Assembly: GCF_019399895.1 (NCBI RefSeq)
Contig: NC_091874.1
Span: forward strand, 4,032,501-4,096,500
Length of the DNA: 64,000 bases
Reading direction: 5' to 3'
DNA from: Cardiocondyla obscurior
Taxonomy: Eukaryota; Arthropoda; Insecta; Hymenoptera; Formicidae
The notes under the pieces were generated by a model. That model worked only from the letters and a program-made list of their open reading frames with translations, did not search any database and had not been told where the DNA came from. The translations under genes and the position numbers were made by a program. Each line of letters starts with the position of its first letter. The stretch's first letter is position 1. Positions 53,301 through 64,000 of this stretch are shown here, piece by piece.

Positions 53301-56146
53301 GTTTAATCACGTATTATTTATACATCCTAAAAGTACCTATGTCTCGCACGAAGAATCACGAATTCAATTACGATTCCTTTTCTTCCTGATTTTAATTTAA
53401 TTTGTTTCGCAATGTAAATGTTCAATTATAAATTAAGATTTTTTTTTCATAATGGATCATCAATCATTTGACTTTTTTTCGAGAATAATTCATAATTTCA
53501 AGCAGGGTCATAAACTCTTGCACAAAATTTGCAAATTATAAACATATAATTAATTGACCCTAGCTAAATATAAATTTAAAATTTGACTTTATATAGATAT
53601 ATAAAACATCCTCCAAAATTCACTCCTCGACATTGATGATCCGTATCAAATGCGAAATAAATATCGACCACGCGAAAGGGAAAGTGAGTCGATGGAAACT
53701 ATCATGCGTATAACGATCGGGCAGTCTTAATGACCGATGGATTGACGCAGAACGCCTGGGATAAATCGATGGAGAGCGGTAACCACGCCAGAAGGCAAAA
53801 ACGCCCGGCGACAGAGGCGGCACGGGCTTCGCGGAAAGACGAAATTGATTGATGATTGCGACCGATAATTAAAAGTGCGAGGCACCTAGCCAGACGATCT
53901 GCGTTATGCCTTTCGTTGGCCACAGCTCGATTGATTCAGCTCGGAGTGTGAAGATTGACTTTTACATACTTGCGAAAACGTGAATAATGTTATTTATGGC
54001 CTGGCCGCGGTTTTGCATGATGATTACTTACGAAAGTATTGTTACAAAGGAAAAAAAAAATTATAAAGAAAGAGAGAAAGAGAAATACTTAATTGTGTGT
54101 GAGAGATGTAGTTTTGGATAACAGCTGAATTTTCTATAAGTTAAACTTGTAAAATATTAAAAATAATATACGATCTGTTCTACGATTACGGCACTTGTCT
54201 TTTCTATGTAATGTTTCAAATAAAATAAACGTATGGCTCTATTAAATGTTTGGTTCTTTCCCACTGGAGATTTCCGAAAGTACTTTGCGCAGGATGAGGG
54301 CGGTTCGTAGACGCGAAGTAACGGTTTCACGGATCCCTTTTAATGACCAAGAATTAGAGGATCTGTGGGACCGATGGCTCGCAGACGATTATTAGAAATT
54401 TGAAGGGTCCAAGTCACTAATGGAAATATAATTGTCATTCGGGAGAATCGTTGTCGATAGCATTATTTAGAAAAAGAAAACTACAATGACGCTTTAGAAA
54501 AAGAGTTGAAAATAATATAATTTACATCGTACGCCCGATTAAACTTTAATGCAATCTGTGTCTCGTTAATAAAAATAAATAAAATGTTTTCTTTATTATT
54601 TAAATGAGAGACGTAATAAATATATAATATTTGAAATTATTTCTTAAATAAAAAAAAACTATTAAAGTGTCTTTACATAAAAAAATTATTTTAATTAAAA
54701 TCTTTCAACTATTTATTCGCAATCGCGCATTACGCGTCTTCGTGTATTAAATAGCCGTGCTTATCATTTTAAAGTCAGCGCTGTACAATAATACGGCAAA
54801 GGCGGTTCATCGACCAGTCGCCCTTATCGTGACGAACGATCGGGTTTTAATTGGTCGATTCGTCATCCCACGACGAATTTGATTATCAACGTCGGGCGAG
54901 GAACGTATCGTAGTCGCCTCGTGCACGCGAGTGACTCACGCTTTAAAACCTATTGTGTCTCAAAACTTTTGCAGGCAGATAGCAACGGTGGAATAACTGT
55001 AATCGATCTCTCATATTAATTCATTACCCCGTATCATGTTTCACTTAATATTCCTTATTGTATTTCTCGAAACTCGTCTACGTTTTATATAACTTCTCGC
55101 GAAATATTACTTTATTCTTACGTTCATTATAATTTTATCAATTTAAATATATTAATGATATTTGAGAATTGCAATAAAACCATCAAATTATTATTAATGC
55201 GATACGATTATGACGCCATATAAGATTATCTCATAATTACCAGACGCTATCAATGTATTTGATCGTGAAGTTCGTCTATCATATTGGACTAAACATACAA
55301 TTTCCATTTGAATAAAATGTCGAAGAAAGAACGGCAGAATAGAACGCGGTTTTCGACGAACGGAGAACGAAATGCGTGTGTAATCTTGCATGGAGCGCGA
55401 AAAATCCACTCGGTAGTGCGACGCTAATCGCGTCGGTCATCATTGTCGTTTTAATAGCGAGTGCGCTCGTGCGCCAGAGCGACAAAGAACTTAATGACGA
55501 CGCTAATGAGAATGCGTGGCGGACCGAAGCTTCGGGGCATCCGATTCGTGCGATCATGCACCGACTCGTAATTTCTCGTTTCCCTTCGCCCCGCGAAATA
55601 GCCCGGAAGGGTAGAGCAAGAAGGAGAATAGAAGACGTGGAAAAGTAAAGGGCAACGCGGGTGATTATCGCGCGAGGAATCGACGACGTTGCCTAAGTCT
55701 CTTCTAAAAGAGGGGAAAGACAAATTTCGAATACAGAAAACGTTGATAAACGTGTTTGGTAACGTCGATAATGACGAGTCCGTCTCGCGGGATTCATCCG
55801 CTAATCATCGCCCACCCAAAAATCGACGCGGCTCGAGGCCTAATGCCGATTTAATGAAATTATAATTCTACGGCGCCACCAAATGGCCGGGAATGCGTGG
55901 TGAGCTCAGTTGATGTCAATATAATCGAGCGATTCTTTGAATATACGTTTTTAAATCCCCATCGATCCCCTTCGACGTTACGCCCTCCGCAGGGAAATGC
56001 GTTGCGGTAATAACTTTTTGATGGTTAGATTAAATATTTCGCATATATTTTTTCGCGAGGTATTATTTATTTGCCGAGGGAGCTCGTAACATTCGTACGG
56101 AAAAAGACTGCTTTTCGATATTCTTCATGAATCTCCACCGGCTTAC
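44393..56146. other. Long non-coding, intron-like stretch
   Basis: No supported gene. A + strand frame of 141 codons ends at 45076 without start or splice support. CG-rich islands lie at 47.2-47.6, 48.2-49.1 and 49.9-50.4 kb; the last contains a minus-strand open segment ending at a GTGAGA donor near 49967. A/T-rich sequence dominates 46.7-47.0, 52.8-53.6 and 54.4-55.2 kb. Confidence 0.6.
50271..50293 (+). repeat. (TACC)n microsatellite
   Basis: Five TACC units, one pair separated by TA, sit in a pyrimidine-rich stretch. Confidence 0.85.
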
Positions 56147-56208
56147 CTCGAGCGCGTTTCAAAAAGTTATAAAGCTCTCCATTATCGCTCCCATTCGTCA
56201 TTTCTACT
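56147..56208 (-). CDS. Possible first coding exon (start MTNGSDNGELYNFLKRAR)
   Basis: The minus strand has an acceptor-like GATTAATACAG (AG at 56210-56209), seven leader bases, then ATG at 56201-56199 with G at -3. Eighteen open codons follow, reading MTNGSDNGELYNFLKRAR, plus one base of the next codon, and then a near-consensus donor, CGAG then GTAAGCC (GT at 56146-56145). A stop lies in frame upstream of the ATG, inside the intron. The codons look natural and the peptide is hydrophilic, ending in a basic cluster, with no signal peptide or membrane segment in view. It lies about 5 kb downstream of the leader exons on the same strand and would give them a coding start. I do not recognise the protein. 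Chance is a real alternative, since one donor hexamer is expected every few kb. Confidence 0.4.
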
Positions 56209-59200
56209 CTGTATTAATCATAATGCCTCCGTAGTAACGCGAATCCCCGAGTTCTATCTCTCTCAAGCGACGTCGAAGATCAAATTCGGACGTAAAATCC
56301 GGCACTAGGTACGCCCGATTTTTTATTAGCACCACGACTCGCCCGGGCTGCTTCGGGAGACCCGTAATAAAGTTACGAAGTTATTCCCAGTTGATTATCG
56401 TAAAAGTTCGAGAGCGCAGAGCGATCCGACGTACCTCCGGGGGACAATCAGTTAAAGAATGCCACTTTGATAGCGTTCGGAGGGCGGTGGATAGCTCCGC
56501 AGGCTCCTACAAAATTTGATGAATCTCGGAACGAGTCCGCTGCTCGCGCCGATTCGCGAGTAGAAAAAGTCACATGTTTGGCGCGGAGATACTCGGCGGT
56601 GGAAAATTGCCCCGAGCGAATCGCTGTGTAAAATATTGCAGGCTGCCTTTAGAAAATGAATCGTATAGCGCAAATAAAAAATGCTGCAGGTGAACCCGTC
56701 GCACCGTTAGAAGAGACTTTATGAGGAAATTATAAATTATGAAATGAACAATTTACGAATATATTAACATAGATGAGAATAGATGTAAAAAACTAACTCA
56801 TTATAGACAACATGAGAGAAATATTAAATTTTTACGTTACGAATCGATAAATAAATAAGGCGAAACCCAAGATAATTAATAACGACTATCTCTCCTGCTT
56901 GTAATTATAGCGACAAAAAGTAATAAATAATCAAGTTACGTAATTCGAAATAACTTCATATATCGAGGACGTAAAAAGAAAAGTTAAGAAAAGATGGAGA
57001 AATAATTAACAACGCTGACCGGCGATCGGTCGGGCATGCAGTCAAATGACCCTCGACTGACTCGAACCTCAGGCACGAAGATCCGCGCCCACAGGATTGT
57101 GGATCGCTGATTGCGAAATAATTGAATGGTCTGTACGATCGGTCGGTCTCGAATCTATCGGCTTGATTGGCTAAGACACGATGCGTCGCGGTGACGGGGC
57201 AGGTTCGGCGAACGCGGAGAAGGGAAAGTGGAGGATCTGCACAAGGTTCGGTAATGCGTTTTTAAAGACCATTCCTGCGTTACGGCGTCCCGTGCATACG
57301 TCTTGGAGCCCCATACGGGAGGCGGGCGCGACGCGTACGAGAGGAGGTAAGAAGGAGAAAGAGGAAGAGAGAATCGGCGTAGGCCTCACATCAGTGATGG
57401 ATCACCGGCACCGATCGGGCCTCCGAACTAATCAATAATCGTGCTGGCTTCGACCGCCAGCTATTACCTAGCCCGCAGCGGCGAGATCATCATTTCTCTT
57501 GGTCTCTTCCCGCCTCTCTCATCCTCTCTCCTCTCCTGACCCCCGCCTCGTCTTTCGTTTCTATCTCTCTTACTCCCTCGCCCTCTTTCACTTTGTACTT
57601 CAGGTAATGACAACTTATCATTATAAACGTATTACACCGAGGTGCTCCGCGCTCACCTGGTCGCACACCTCTCGCCCGCCGCGGCTACCTTTCTCGATGC
57701 GAAGAGATAACGCCACTTCCGCGACGATGCCGATCGCGATCGCTATCGCGGCGCAACGAACTCGGATCGATGTGTCGTTACTCAATCGGTTATACGGTCG
57801 AAGAAAGGATGAAGTCGAACGAAAAAAAAAAAAAAAAAAAAATTAAAGACAAGTCCACCTGCCTCACAAATGAGAGTTCAACGTAAAAGGGACAGGAACA
57901 ATAGATCGTAAAATTCGAAACACCTAACGAAAATATGGAGATTTTAAATTTAGGACTAATAAAATATTTTAAATTATTCTATCAAGATTATTAGACTTTC
58001 AACCGGAATACGTTCGTTATAATCCTGAATTTTAATTTCGTTGAAGAATATTACTTTTAATAACTGCGTATTAGTGTATCAAGATATCGCGTGACTATTA
58101 TTGAAGTACATTTTATTTTCTTTCACGAGGCAAACGATTCTATCCTCCGAATGTTGTTCCGTGTCGCTGTAATTTGCGAACCACTGCTAACATACCGAAT
58201 ACTCCCCGAGGCGAGACGTAATATCGGCTGTAAGAATCCTGACGAGGATCGAGCCGTACTTGGCTAAGCGCCACGCTAAAACGCGCGCTTAGATATACGT
58301 TGTCTATAAGACACCACGACGATAATTTGTAAGCAACGCGAAACTAACCGCGCGTCACTTTGTTCATTTATAAGTCATTCCCGCCTCAAACGCACGCTTC
58401 TGTACCATGAGATTACGAGCGGGCGCTTTTTTCCTCGCATGGTGATAGCGCATTAAACGAATTAATACGTCGCTCCATCACAATCCCAGTGAAACCTTAT
58501 AATTTCGTACAAATTACGAATGCTAATCGTTACGGCAATGTGCGCGAAATTAATGTTTAACTAGACATTCGTGTTTATTATACATATGACTAGAACGGCA
58601 GTCACGAATTAGATCAATTGCGTCATTTAGAAGCGATCCATCAAAAAAAAATGTATGCAAGACGCGAGGAAATAAAAGTTAATTGCCACATGATTAACTT
58701 GTATTGATTGCCCACCCAATATAATAAAACAGGGACTAAAGGTCCGAACACAAACGAGAAAGCACAAAAAAAGAAGCAGAAAATATTGCCGAAAATTCGC
58801 GAAATAATAATGTAAAAATATGAAAATGAGACAATCGTGCATCGTCAATAATAAAGTCAGTAAAACTATCTCTTATAATTTAATTAATATAATTATAATG
58901 TATCTGTTAAATAAACTAATTACTATCGCTTGATGCGAATAAGAAATATATAAATCATTCGTGTTACAACACATTAAACTTAATCTTTTTATAATTACAT
59001 ATCCACGGGAGAGATAATTTTAATTGATTGGTGCAAAATACGATAACGAATAAAACAGTCTAAATAACTAATAAGCGAGCGCAAGAGGAGAGAAAATGAG
59101 AAATAAAGGGAGAACATTTTAACGCGATAGCTGTTATTAATCCTGTTATTGCTAAACGATCGGAAAAGAATTCCGGTTTTTACGCGGCGCGTCTCGGTAA

Positions 59201-61120
59201 TTTATTGACGAAGTTACAAATAATCCAATCGGATGTACACGCATAAAGTTACACAGTGGCTCACGCAAGCGGATCAGAGCAATGTGTATAACGAAACGGA
59301 GTGCGAAGGGGAGGCAAATAGCTTGACGTTCGATAGCTTGTAAAGAGTGTCGAAGCGAGAAACCGTGACAAGGTGAAAATGCAGTAATAAAAGCCGTAAG
59401 CTCCCTCGTTCCCCGCCATCGACTTTCCACGCTCGTCCCGCACTGGCATCGGCCTCGCCTTCCATCCCGTTGCAATATCGATAAAAGCTTCGGTGTATTG
59501 TAAGCTCGTCCACGGGAGCGAAGCCCCGGAGAGTAAGCGAGAGAGGAAGAGGGAGCTCGTCATGGTATGGGAAAGCCATCAATTTCAATGGGCTTTGAAA
59601 ACCGAACTACTTGTTGCATGTGCCCTCCCCCTCTGTCACCACCCCGTCCCCTTTGCCTGAATCCGTTCGCCCTCCTCCTCTCGATACGCGAGCCGATAGC
59701 TTCCCGAGGGAACGATGGTTACAAACCGTCCCGAACGTGTTTCCCGATATCGAGCAAAAATACAGAACGCGCAGAGAGGGAACGCGCGGATAGGATGTAC
59801 CGAGAGAGAAAACGCTTTGAGAAATATAAACGTTCCGGTCGTTTTTCATGTTACAATTGACACAGCGGATTTCTGCATTAACGTCGCGTTCGCGAAAATA
59901 ATAAATCAGGGCTTCACACGCGCTCGTCAGAGACGTTTTCGAGCAACACAATGAGCCAGGAAGCGTTAAGAAGGCGAAAAAAAAATTAAGACACCTTTCA
60001 TATACCGTTTTTATATGTATCATTTGAATTAAGATGGAAAATATCTACGCATTCTCTTTTTTACGTAGCTCCGAGACTAGGATGCGCACGCTTTATTGTT
60101 ACGAGGTACTTTCCTATGAGAGACTTCCGTTAGCATAATCATCTCTTACCGGGTATACCACGAGATGATGTACTGATGATCGTAATACGCGACGTCTTTT
60201 GTTTTTGAGCAGTGACCGAAAACGTGATATCTCTACGCAAAAGCCCGTTAATTGGTTTAGATAGACATGATAGTCTACGGCGCTATTACTTGCACGAATT
60301 AAAAGCGCTCTTAATGCTAACATGGGAAATGCTCCGATTGTTCGTTGTCTACAATCGACGTCTTATAAAACTTCATAACGACTGCATTAACGCGGTAAAG
60401 ATTGCGCATGCTTTCTTTCTTGTGCTTTCTTTTTGTGCCTCTCGTTTTAAAATAATTTTTAACATAGCGGTAGGTTCAAAAATCCATCAAAAAAAAAAAT
60501 AAAAAAATAAAAAAAACCCTAATATTAATTTTTTTACCAAACGATAATTACTTTTATTCAACGTTGCAGCTAGTCGCGTGGAAATATTTCCGAGATACTT
60601 TTTTCCTGCCTAATTACGACTTTTTTCTTTGATTTAATCCACACGCCGATTACACTCGAGAGCTCGGTATCTGAATGCGATTCGCATCGTCGGATCCGAT
60701 CGATGGTTGGGAATTATCCGAAGTGCCAGGAATACGTCCTCGTGGGAAACGCGCGCTTGGGATGCCCATCGGGGGTGGTGCGCTAGTGTATGCGGTGCGC
60801 GCGGTTCAACCCCGCTCTCTCATGATACCGAGGCGGTTACGCGAAGCCTCCACGTTAATCACATATCCGTACACGCGAATACCCACCGTTTGTTTACCCA
60901 CTGACGGCTCTAATGAATAGCAAAATCGAGCCGGCGCTGCCACCGCTCTGGTGCTGTTACCGTTACGCATCCTACCCCGTAACATACGTACTCGAGTCGC
61001 CCCCTCGTCGTCGCTCCATTGACAAGCTGGAGGCGAGAATTACATGCGTGGATGCAGTTACACCGCCGACCCCGTTCAAAGATGAACGACGCGTCGGAAA
61101 TCAGGGAAATATTCCGTTTA
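56209..61120. other. Probable first large intron of the minus-strand unit
   Basis: About 5 kb between the leader exons and the possible first coding exon. A CG-rich segment at 57650-57790 ends on the minus strand in the donor GACCAG then GTGAGCG (GT at 57656-57655) and could be an alternative untranslated first exon. Otherwise the stretch is A/T-rich with simple repeats (57822-57842, 60489-60517). Confidence 0.45.
57822..57842 (+). repeat. A21 homopolymer
   Basis: A simple A run. On the minus strand it is a T tract upstream of a CG-rich segment that ends in a strong CAG/GTGAGC donor at 57657. Confidence 0.95.
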
Positions 61121-61162
61121 CCTGATTTATCGGCGGATATACGCGGTGCTACTGTTCATCGG
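61121..61162 (-). other. Possible fifth leader exon, 42 nt
   Basis: About 250 bases downstream of the microexon the minus strand has an acceptor-like CAATTAACCGCACAG followed by 42 bases and a donor AAATCAG then GTAAAC. The segment contains an ATG with a 10-codon frame that closes at TAA. The acceptor lacks a strong pyrimidine tract. It may be an optional leader exon or a chance pair of sites. Confidence 0.15.
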
Positions 61163-61408
61163 GCTGTGCGGTTAATTGACGCGTGGTCGTTCGCTTCGTA
61201 TAGCTATTCGTCGTTCCAGTAATTTTCGCATCAATGCCTACACCCGGGGTTGTGCTGTTAAACCGTTTTTTCGAACGCAAAGCGCGCCACGATTAATCGC
61301 CCGAGAGTCATTAAACGCGTAATTAATTTTACAATTGCATATGCAATATGCATATATAAAATATAGCCCCATGCTAATAAAATTATAAACGTTGGAATAA
61401 AAACTTAC

Positions 61409-61444
61409 CGGCTGCTTCAGCAGAGTTGTAGATACTGGCGGTGG
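61409..61444 (-). other. 36-nt microexon
   Basis: The minus strand shows a T/A-rich tract and acceptor (TTTTATGTTACAG, AG at 61446-61445), 36 exonic bases, then a strong donor (CAGCCG then GTAAGT, GT at 61408-61407). The length is exactly 12 codons; one frame is fully open and would read PPPVSTTLLKQP. Insects use microexons of this size in UTRs and in proteins, and the length alone does not decide. The exon before it ends in a stop codon in one frame and is closed in the others, so in the simple joined transcript this microexon is untranslated. It would be coding only if a start lay in a transcript that skips or replaces the preceding exon. Confidence 0.55.
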
Positions 61445-61544
61445 CTGTAACATAAAATTAAAAATATTAATGTAGACTTGCATTCCACTGTTTGAAAAAA
61501 TTGAAAAAAATTTAAATAATGAAATAAATAAAAATAATTCTTAC

Positions 61545-61619
61545 CTAAGAGTTGCTCTGCTGGCGCAGGATGCCCATCCCGGACCTGCTCCTCCTCTCAG
61601 CTGGGACGGGTTGAGTCAT
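61545..61619 (-). CDS. 24-codon upstream ORF ending at an exon border
   Basis: The ORF starts at ATG 61619-61617, inside the third leader exon, and its TAG is the final triplet before the GTAAGAA donor. The peptide begins MTQPVPAERR and is basic and polar. Its start overlaps the stop of an 11-codon ORF (61651-61616) as ATGA, an arrangement that permits reinitiation. No homologue is recognised. It is listed because it helps decide that the exon is leader and not coding. Protein expression is not implied. Confidence 0.25.
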   Translation of the reverse strand: MTQPVPAERRSRSGMGILRQQSNS

Positions 61620-61693
61620 CCTTCCCCGGCTGCGGTTCGTATATCTGACATCGGCGAGAGTACGGCACTTTCACTTTTCACTACTTTAATAAT
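61545..61693 (-). other. Third leader exon, 149 nt
   Basis: The acceptor on the minus strand is TTATTTGTTGCAG (AG at 61695-61694) and the donor is TCTTAG then GTAAGAA (GT at 61544-61543), both close to consensus. All three frames contain stops, so this exon cannot be internal coding sequence. It holds the last codons of the upstream ORF coming from the preceding exons, then an 11-codon ORF (61651-61616), then a 24-codon ORF (61619-61545) whose TAG stop is the last three bases of the exon. The stop of the second and the start of the third overlap as ATGA. This is best read as a regulatory 5' leader. A long non-coding RNA is the alternative. Confidence 0.65.
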
Positions 61694-62262
61694 CTGCAAC
61701 AAATAAATTAACAAATTATATTGTAGATATTTATTCAATCTAATTAAATTTAATAATAAAAAAATTATCAAAAAAGCTACACTGAATTATTCAGAAAAAA
61801 ATATTGACGCTTACCGGGTTGCTTTGCCCGTGAAAATATCCATCCTGGGCCTCCTCGTTCTCTTAGAACGTCTGTGAGTTCCATCGGGCTGATCTTCCTT
61901 CGTCGAATGTATATACGTCGGTCCGCTTCTGCGTCTCCATCTGAAACAAAAAATAATTAACTGGTTAGCTTTACAGAATTATAAACCACTTGAACGGGAT
62001 CGTATGCACGAAGCGAATTACTTCGTAATATGGGTAAAATAAAATAACATATTTAAAGTATGAATAACATCAATTATAAAAATAAAATATGCTGTGTTTT
62101 AAATATTCGCAATAAGTGTTCCCTTCACATATACTCTACGCGTATACACTAACAATCGCGAAGATCAATTCGTAGTTAATATTCAGTTCGGAGTATTCAT
62201 CGGCGCGTATTATTTTCAACTCACCGTGTACGTGTTTCGGAGCAGAGAGGTCGGTCACACAT
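61681..62262 (-). CDS. Spliced 58-codon upstream ORF
   Basis: Joining the first three leader exons (62262-62225, 61940-61815, 61693-61681) gives one continuous frame of 58 codons and a TAG stop. It starts at the ATG with A at -3 and is preceded in frame by a stop. The frame crosses both junctions: CG plus A makes an Arg codon each time. The predicted peptide begins MCDRPLCSETRTR, is strongly basic with an Arg-rich centre (SKRTRRPRMDIF near residues 37-48), and has no signal peptide or membrane segment. I recognise no family. A frame of this length can arise by chance in CpG-rich sequence, so it may act only as an upstream ORF that lowers translation of the main frame. Whether it is translated is unknown. 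Confidence 0.3.
61815..61940 (-). other. Second leader exon, 126 nt
   Basis: The exon is bounded on the minus strand by a good acceptor (TTTTTTGTTTCAG, AG at 61942-61941) and a good donor (ACCCG then GTAAGCG, GT at 61814-61813). Its sequence is G+C-richer than the A/T-rich introns on both sides. The frame that begins with its own first ATG closes at an internal TAA. The other open frame, which is Arg-rich and continuous with the ATG of the exon upstream, runs through the whole exon and stops a few codons into the next one. Together with its neighbours it forms a tight run of four exons with introns of about 100-280 nt, which is why the splice calls are trusted. Product unknown; most likely 5' UTR. 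Confidence 0.65.
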
Positions 62263-62420
62263 TCTAGACGCTATTACGTATATACACACCGCACGCCACG
62301 CGAGCCACTGTATGTGTGTGCAATGCTCGAACGCCGGAGATCGAATGGTGGGAGAACGGGCCAGCGGCCGCTAGCGCGCACCGTCCCCCGCTCCCCGCGC
62401 TCCCCGCGCCTACAGCCGCT
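62225..62420 (-). other. First leader exon (5' end approximate)
   Basis: This is probably the first exon of a minus-strand transcript. What is visible is its 3' boundary: the minus strand reads ACACG then GTGAGTTG, a strong donor with its GT at 62224-62223. The 5' end is not defined by sequence; 62420 is only a guess, from a TCAG initiator-like motif on the minus strand with a TATAATG about 23 bases upstream, which is closer than a usual TATA box. An ATG at 62262-62260 with A at position -3 opens a short reading frame that continues into the next exon, and an in-frame TAG lies farther upstream at about 62375. No conserved protein is recognised, so the exon is read as 5' UTR. The gene is unknown. 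Confidence 0.5.
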
Positions 62421-64000
62421 GAGTCTCGCACCTACGCATTATACGCGTTGTACGACAGATTTAATTCTATACACTATTCACGGATGCATGACTACGCCGC
62501 CGTTCTTGATCGTGAAATATCACTTGACCAAGCTCCGACTGTATTTATCGGCGACAAAGAGACGCGATTACGTACGCGTAAGTGAGAGTATAACTTACTT
62601 TCAAGTCCAAGAATACGGCTAGGAATACTTTCCGCGTATGAAGGATCGATAGGAGAAGGTACCTCACGCCGGATTACGAGTCTCCGTTCGCCGATTAGTG
62701 CGTATTTCCGCGGACACGGAAGGAGCGTCTCCTGCGTGCAGGTGAGCTGCTTCGACACCGGAAATCGGAAGTAAAGTAAAATGGCCGTTGGTCCCTAACA
62801 CCATCTATCCCCCGCGACCCCGCACTATTCGATCTCGTCTGTCTTTCTCTTTTCTCCTCTTTCTCACTCTTATACGAATTACAAAAATGAAATACGCTAA
62901 GTTTTTAAATTATTGCATTTGATCTGTGTGAAGTATTCGGTTAACATGTACTCTACGAGAGAGTGATCACTATCTGCGCAAATATAACGAGTTGTAAAAT
63001 AAATTCCCCGCCCAATATTATATATATTAAATATTCATTTTAATGTATCGCGGATTTATAAATGATACGTCGCGGTACTTTTCGAACGAATCTATCATTT
63101 GTAGCTTACGTAAAAAATAAATATATCTGTTGTACAGACGTATATGTATGTTAATCACATTTATATATTAATTATGAAAAAACAAAGTATTAAAAATCCT
63201 ATGTAAGATACATACATGCGTAGTTTATTACTAAATTATTACGTGAAAATGAGTTTTCTTTAACGTAGAAGAAGCAAAAGTAAATGACGTGCGGTCTGTC
63301 TGTAATGTCTTGCGAAATAAAAATTTAAAGGCGAAAATTTGCCGCGATGAAGATGCAAATGCCTCTTCATTCTCTCTTCCGTGCCGACGATTTCCGTCTT
63401 AATATCCGGACTTTTATATTTACAAGGTATTGAAGAATGGGCGCGGTATCGACGGGGACGTTGTGTCGCCCTTCTTTTCAGATATTCTTTCAATATCGAG
63501 GGGAATCTTTAAGTGGCTCTGCCAGCAACAGGTTGTAAATCCGTTTTTTAAGGGATCCACCGCCACCGGTTCGGTTTGAGGTCGCGAGGGTAAAGAGAAC
63601 TCCTTCGGGAGATCTCTTCGTCTTCTTCACTCCTTCCCTTACGGCCGGCATTCTCTCGCCTTGCCCTCCCGTTTCCTCCGAAACCTCGGTCTAGACACGA
63701 GCCAGCCAACCTTTGCACGTTTTCCAATCACGCCATTTCCTTCCCCATACCATGCCACGAGAGGTTCCCTCAACGACTACACGGGTTACGAGGGGAAAAA
63801 GGATTTCCTGTCATTGGAAATTCGTTGCTCGGGTCTACACGTCTTCCTTTGAATTGATACAACGGATATCTCGCGAGTAACGAGTTTATTCGATTTCCTT
63901 TTCGAGCCCTTTGCCAAATACGACTTTCCTCGCGTTAAGAATATTAGAATTATAATGTAGCAAGAAATAAAAAATTAATTAGAATATTTTATGTACTTTA
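62421..64000. other. Upstream flank of the minus-strand leader
   Basis: No gene is recognised. The first 400 bases are CpG-rich, then A/T-rich sequence follows (62880-63260). On the model given here this holds the promoter of the minus-strand transcript, but no single promoter element is convincing. Confidence 0.4.

Noticed and set aside
54029..54075. Strong minus-strand GTAAGTAA donor
   Set aside because: The sequence that would be the exon is A/T-rich simple sequence with no acceptor.

Overview
The window looks like a stretch of a eukaryotic, probably insect (ant or other hymenopteran) chromosome that is almost entirely non-coding. This is an inference from four things: very low coding density, A+T-rich sequence with undepleted CpG and islands of CG-rich sequence, many long poly-A/poly-T tracts, and metazoan-type splice sites (T/A-rich tract, then CAG, and GTAAG/GTGAG). 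I see no rRNA gene, tRNA gene, CRISPR array, bacterial operon or intact transposon. I cannot name the host gene.

The best-supported content is on the minus strand, with transcription running from right to left. Four short exons with matching acceptors and donors lie at 62262-61409. Joined, they form a leader with three short upstream ORFs and a 36-nt microexon at the end. About 5 kb downstream, a 62-nt exon (56208-56147) carries an ATG, 18 codons and a strong donor. A second possible first coding exon (25582-25546) has a good start context and 12 codons; like the first, it ends after one base of a codon. The simplest reading is one long minus-strand gene with a multi-exon leader, alternative first coding exons and introns of tens of kb. 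Most of the window would then be intron, and the gene body would lie mainly beyond the left edge.

Other possible exons (61121-61162, 35880-35913, 26168-26265, 9612-9640, 4995-5060) are weaker. A 64-kb window is expected to contain a few dozen chance donor-like hexamers per strand, so these are leads and not calls.

Region by region: 62.4-64.0 kb is upstream flank; 61.4-62.3 kb is the leader exon cluster; 56.2-61.4 kb is the first intron; 25.6-56.1 kb is a very long intron-like stretch with one degenerate transposon-like repeat (about 44.2-44.4 kb); 25.4-26.3 kb is a compact, structured, CpG-rich zone around the second possible start; 0-25.5 kb is intron-like sequence with simple repeats, palindromes and purine tracts.
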